This document shows, in pieces, positions 23,377 to 25,473 of a stretch of DNA of 25,473 nt. Both the position numbers and the translations under genes were made by a program. Source of the stretch: JBKHDT01 sp049974825 (lineage in GTDB: Bacteria > Pseudomonadota > Gammaproteobacteria > Halothiobacillales > Halothiobacillaceae); assembly GCA_049974825.1 (NCBI GenBank), contig JBNGDJ010000025.1:1-25473 (forward strand). The letters run 5' to 3'. Under the pieces are notes generated by a model that was not told where the DNA came from, ran no database searches, and worked only from the letters and a program-made list of their open reading frames with translations. Position 1 is the first letter of the stretch. Every line of letters starts with the position of its first letter.

Positions 23377-25312
23377 AGCGCGAGACGGAGGACTGCATCT
23401 CGCCGGAGACGCCCAGCAGATGTTCGGCACTGCGGGCGCTGGCCTCTGCGCTGTGGGCGGCTTCCTCGGCAACCTGCTGGATGCGGTGAATGCTTCGCCC
23501 GAGCTCCTCGGTGGCGGCGGTCTCCTCTTCGGTGGCGGCGGCGATCTGGGTGGTCATGTCGCGGATCCGATGCATCATGTCGGCCAGGTGACGCAGCATT
23601 TCGTGGGTTTCGCGGACAAAGTTGAGACTTTCAACCGCATGATCGCGGTTTTCCTGCATGACCTTGACTGCAGCGCGCGTGCGCTCCTGCAGGGCTGCGA
23701 CCGTTTCCTCGATCGACTTGGTCGATTCATGGGTCCGTCCGGCGAGAGTGCGCACCTCGTTGGCGACGACAGCAAAGCCGCGACCGTGCTCGCCGGCCCG
23801 TGCCGACTCGATGGCGGCGTTCAGCGCCAGCAGGTTGGTTTGCTCCGTGATTTCCCGGATGACCTGCACCACATCGCCGATGGACTCGGATTGCTTTTCC
23901 AGCGCGGTGATGTCATCGGCGGCCCGCTCGATTTCCTCGGTCTGGATCTCGATGGTCTTGAGGAGTCGATCCATGGCCTCGCGCGCGGATTCGACTTCCT
24001 GCGCCCCCTGCTCGGTTGCGCTCATGGTCTGCTGCGCATTCTGCGCGACCTCGCCGGCGGCCGCGCCCATCTCGTTGATGGCCGCGGCAACCTGCACGAT
24101 CTCCTGCTGTTGCTGGTCTGCCCCCGTGCGTGTCTGCTCGGTGGAATGCTCAAGCTGACTGCCCGCTCCGGCGACCTGCTGGCTCTGGTCGGCAATCCGC
24201 TGGACCAGCGCCTGAATGTTGTCGGCAAAGCGGTTGAACGCCCCGGCCACCCGGCCGATTTCGTCCTGACGCCGCACCTCAAGCCGGTGGGTCAGGTCAC
24301 CTTCCCCATGGGCGATGTCCTCCATGGCCTTGGCGATATTGCCAAGCGGGCAGGCCACCAGGCGCTGCACAAGGAAGATCACCAGACCAACCAGCAGCAC
24401 CACCAGGATCACCATGGCAAGGAGTAGAGAGTCGGCCAGGGAAGTACTCTTGGCGATATCTTCGTGCAGTACCTCGGCGGGCACGCCAAGCAGGATCATG
24501 CCCAGCATGCGGTCCTGGTCATCCTGGATTGGCCGGACGGTGGTGAACCAGTCCTGGTCCAGGTACCCGCCAGTTTCCAGTGTGGCCGCCAGATCCACTG
24601 CCCGGGCAAATGCCACGACCTCATCGGTGAACCAGCGGTCATTGGCCACCACGTAATCGCCCACCGCCTGGTTGTTCCATGCCGGGTTGTCGGCATTGAG
24701 GTAGGCACGGTCCAGCAGCATGATCAGGTGCACGGACTCTTCAGCGAAATTGCGGCTGATACTGCCCACGCCCTGCGTCATTTCGATCGCCCCCACAACC
24801 CGGTCCCCCTGGGTTACCGGGGCGAAGGCGCGGATCAGGACATTGCCGTTGGCGTCCCGTTCGAAGGCGGCACTCGCGCGATTTTGGCGAAGTGCCGCCC
24901 CAACGCCGCCCCGCCGGGTTTCGCCCGATTCGGGGCGGGGCGCACTGTCGAATACGGCACGGCCCTCGGCGTCAAAAACGTGGACGTGAATGCCCTGATA
25001 GTTGGTGTAGTCCTTGTAAGCCTTGCGTACCCCGGTGACGATCCGCTCAACTTCCGGCCGGTTGCCTGCCTGAACGGCAGCGATCAGGTCCGGGTCCGAC
25101 GCCAGGGTGACGGCGTTGGTGATGCCGACATCGAACTTGGTCTCGAGTCGATTGGCCAGCGTAGCTGTCAGCTCGCCCGCCCGTCGATCGAGCGCGCTCT
25201 GCTTGAGGTCGCCCCGCAGGCTGTAGCCATAGGCCGAGGCCAGGATCAACCCCAGCAGGCCCAGGGCCAGAAGCCAAAGAGATATCCGGTATCCGAGACT
25301 CATTGATTTCAT
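23366..25312 (-). CDS. methyl-accepting chemotaxis protein with periplasmic Cache-type sensor
   Basis: This 648-residue transmembrane chemoreceptor signals through CheA/CheW to the flagellar motor. TM1 is at about 11-29, a large periplasmic ligand domain at about 30-290 and TM2 at about 293-317. The sensor resembles a double Cache fold: GIHVHVFDAEGRAVFDS, then VLIRAFAPVTQGDRVVGAIEM, and a second half ending MLGMILLGVPAEVL. A HAMP domain follows (about 318-370). The signalling hairpin tip is VIREITEQTNLLALNAAIESARAGEHGRGFAVVANEVRTLA. No NWETF-like CheR tether is present at the C-terminus (SVSRFHY). The ATG at 25312 has GAGGA 8 nt upstream; an in-frame ATG lies 9 nt downstream. The ligand is unknown. 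Confidence 0.94.
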   Translation of the reverse strand: MKSMSLGYRISLWLLALGLLGLILASAYGYSLRGDLKQSALDRRAGELTATLANRLETKFDVGITNAVTLASDPDLIAAVQAGNRPEVERIVTGVRKAYKDYTNYQGIHVHVFDAEGRAVFDSAPRPESGETRRGGVGAALRQNRASAAFERDANGNVLIRAFAPVTQGDRVVGAIEMTQGVGSISRNFAEESVHLIMLLDRAYLNADNPAWNNQAVGDYVVANDRWFTDEVVAFARAVDLAATLETGGYLDQDWFTTVRPIQDDQDRMLGMILLGVPAEVLHEDIAKSTSLADSLLLAMVILVVLLVGLVIFLVQRLVACPLGNIAKAMEDIAHGEGDLTHRLEVRRQDEIGRVAGAFNRFADNIQALVQRIADQSQQVAGAGSQLEHSTEQTRTGADQQQQEIVQVAAAINEMGAAAGEVAQNAQQTMSATEQGAQEVESAREAMDRLLKTIEIQTEEIERAADDITALEKQSESIGDVVQVIREITEQTNLLALNAAIESARAGEHGRGFAVVANEVRTLAGRTHESTKSIEETVAALQERTRAAVKVMQENRDHAVESLNFVRETHEMLRHLADMMHRIRDMTTQIAAATEEETAATEELGRSIHRIQQVAEEAAHSAEASARSAEHLLGVSGEMQSSVSRFHY

Positions 25313-25333
25313 CTGATTGTTCCTCAGCCATGC

Positions 25334-25350
25334 GCCGGCTATTTGCCGGC
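25334..25350 (-). promoter_or_regulatory. hairpin in the chemoreceptor leader
   Basis: GCCGGC-TATTT-GCCGGC forms a 6-bp all-GC stem with a 5-nt loop, about 22 bp upstream of the chemoreceptor start and just before its GAGGA ribosome site. It could influence mRNA stability or translation. The remaining sequence to the window edge (25351-25473) shows no gene or convincing promoter. Confidence 0.4.
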
Positions 25351-25473
25351 TTCATACGACCCAGAATAGACCATGCCCTGGGTGGCTCTTGTCATGATCG
25401 TCGATGCTGCGCTTGCGGGGCATTAGCTCGGCTGCCTCAGCCCTCCTGTGGCTCCTGGGGAGGAGAGCCTTGG

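Noticed and set aside
23213..24427. A 404-codon plus-strand frame opposite the chemoreceptor
   Set aside because: The opposite strand encodes a textbook chemoreceptor; this frame lacks any domain signature.

Overview
This window is high-GC gammaproteobacterial chromosome. Gene order and protein families point to a free-living, polarly flagellated, aerobic or facultative organism of the Xanthomonadales/Chromatiales type. The evidence is FleQ next to fliE, an xseB-ispA-dxs block, a Rep helicase and an Fe-S photolyase. Genus cannot be fixed from sequence reading alone. No tRNA, rRNA, CRISPR array, insertion sequence or prophage gene was seen, and no stretch over 300 bp lacks a gene.

Region 1 (1-10647) is flagellar. 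A minus-strand FliK-like gene runs off the left edge; its linker is an elastin-like pentapeptide tandem repeat interrupted by a 100-N assembly gap. Divergent from it is fleQ, the sigma-54 activator that heads the flagellar hierarchy. A near-consensus sigma-54 promoter follows fleQ and precedes fliE-fliF-fliG-fliH-fliI-fliJ-fliK, which encode the MS-ring, rotor switch, export ATPase complex and hook-length ruler. The two-component pair fleSR, often found between fleQ and fliE in pseudomonads, is absent here, and fliLMNOPQR does not follow fliK.

Region 2 (10694-13709, minus strand) holds the rep DNA helicase gene and an upstream EamA-type membrane transporter gene. Region 3 (13817-17623, plus strand) holds a DUF2256 mini zinc protein overlapping a bacterial [4Fe-4S] (6-4)-type photolyase/cryptochrome. 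All four cluster cysteines of the photolyase are present. Next come exopolyphosphatase (ppx) and an overlapping small exported protein of unknown function.

Region 4 (17697-22079, minus strand) has two metabolic blocks. queD-folE2 are translationally coupled and supply and use dihydroneopterin triphosphate for 7-deazaguanine/queuosine or folate. xseB-ispA-dxs cover exonuclease VII small subunit and isoprenoid precursor synthesis, with a strong sigma-70 promoter containing a perfect 14-bp palindrome. A perfect 46-bp palindrome sits between the two blocks, touching the dxs stop codon.

Region 5 (22281-25312, minus strand) holds an NMT1/THI5-type solute-binding protein with no signal peptide and no transporter partners, and a membrane methyl-accepting chemotaxis protein. 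The last 161 bp hold only a short hairpin in the chemoreceptor leader.

No wholly new multigene defence or biosynthetic system was evident. The most unusual items are the elastin-like FliK linker, the DUF2256/Fe-S photolyase pair, the 46-bp palindrome, the palindromic operator-like promoter of xseB, and the cytosolic-looking NMT1/THI5 protein.
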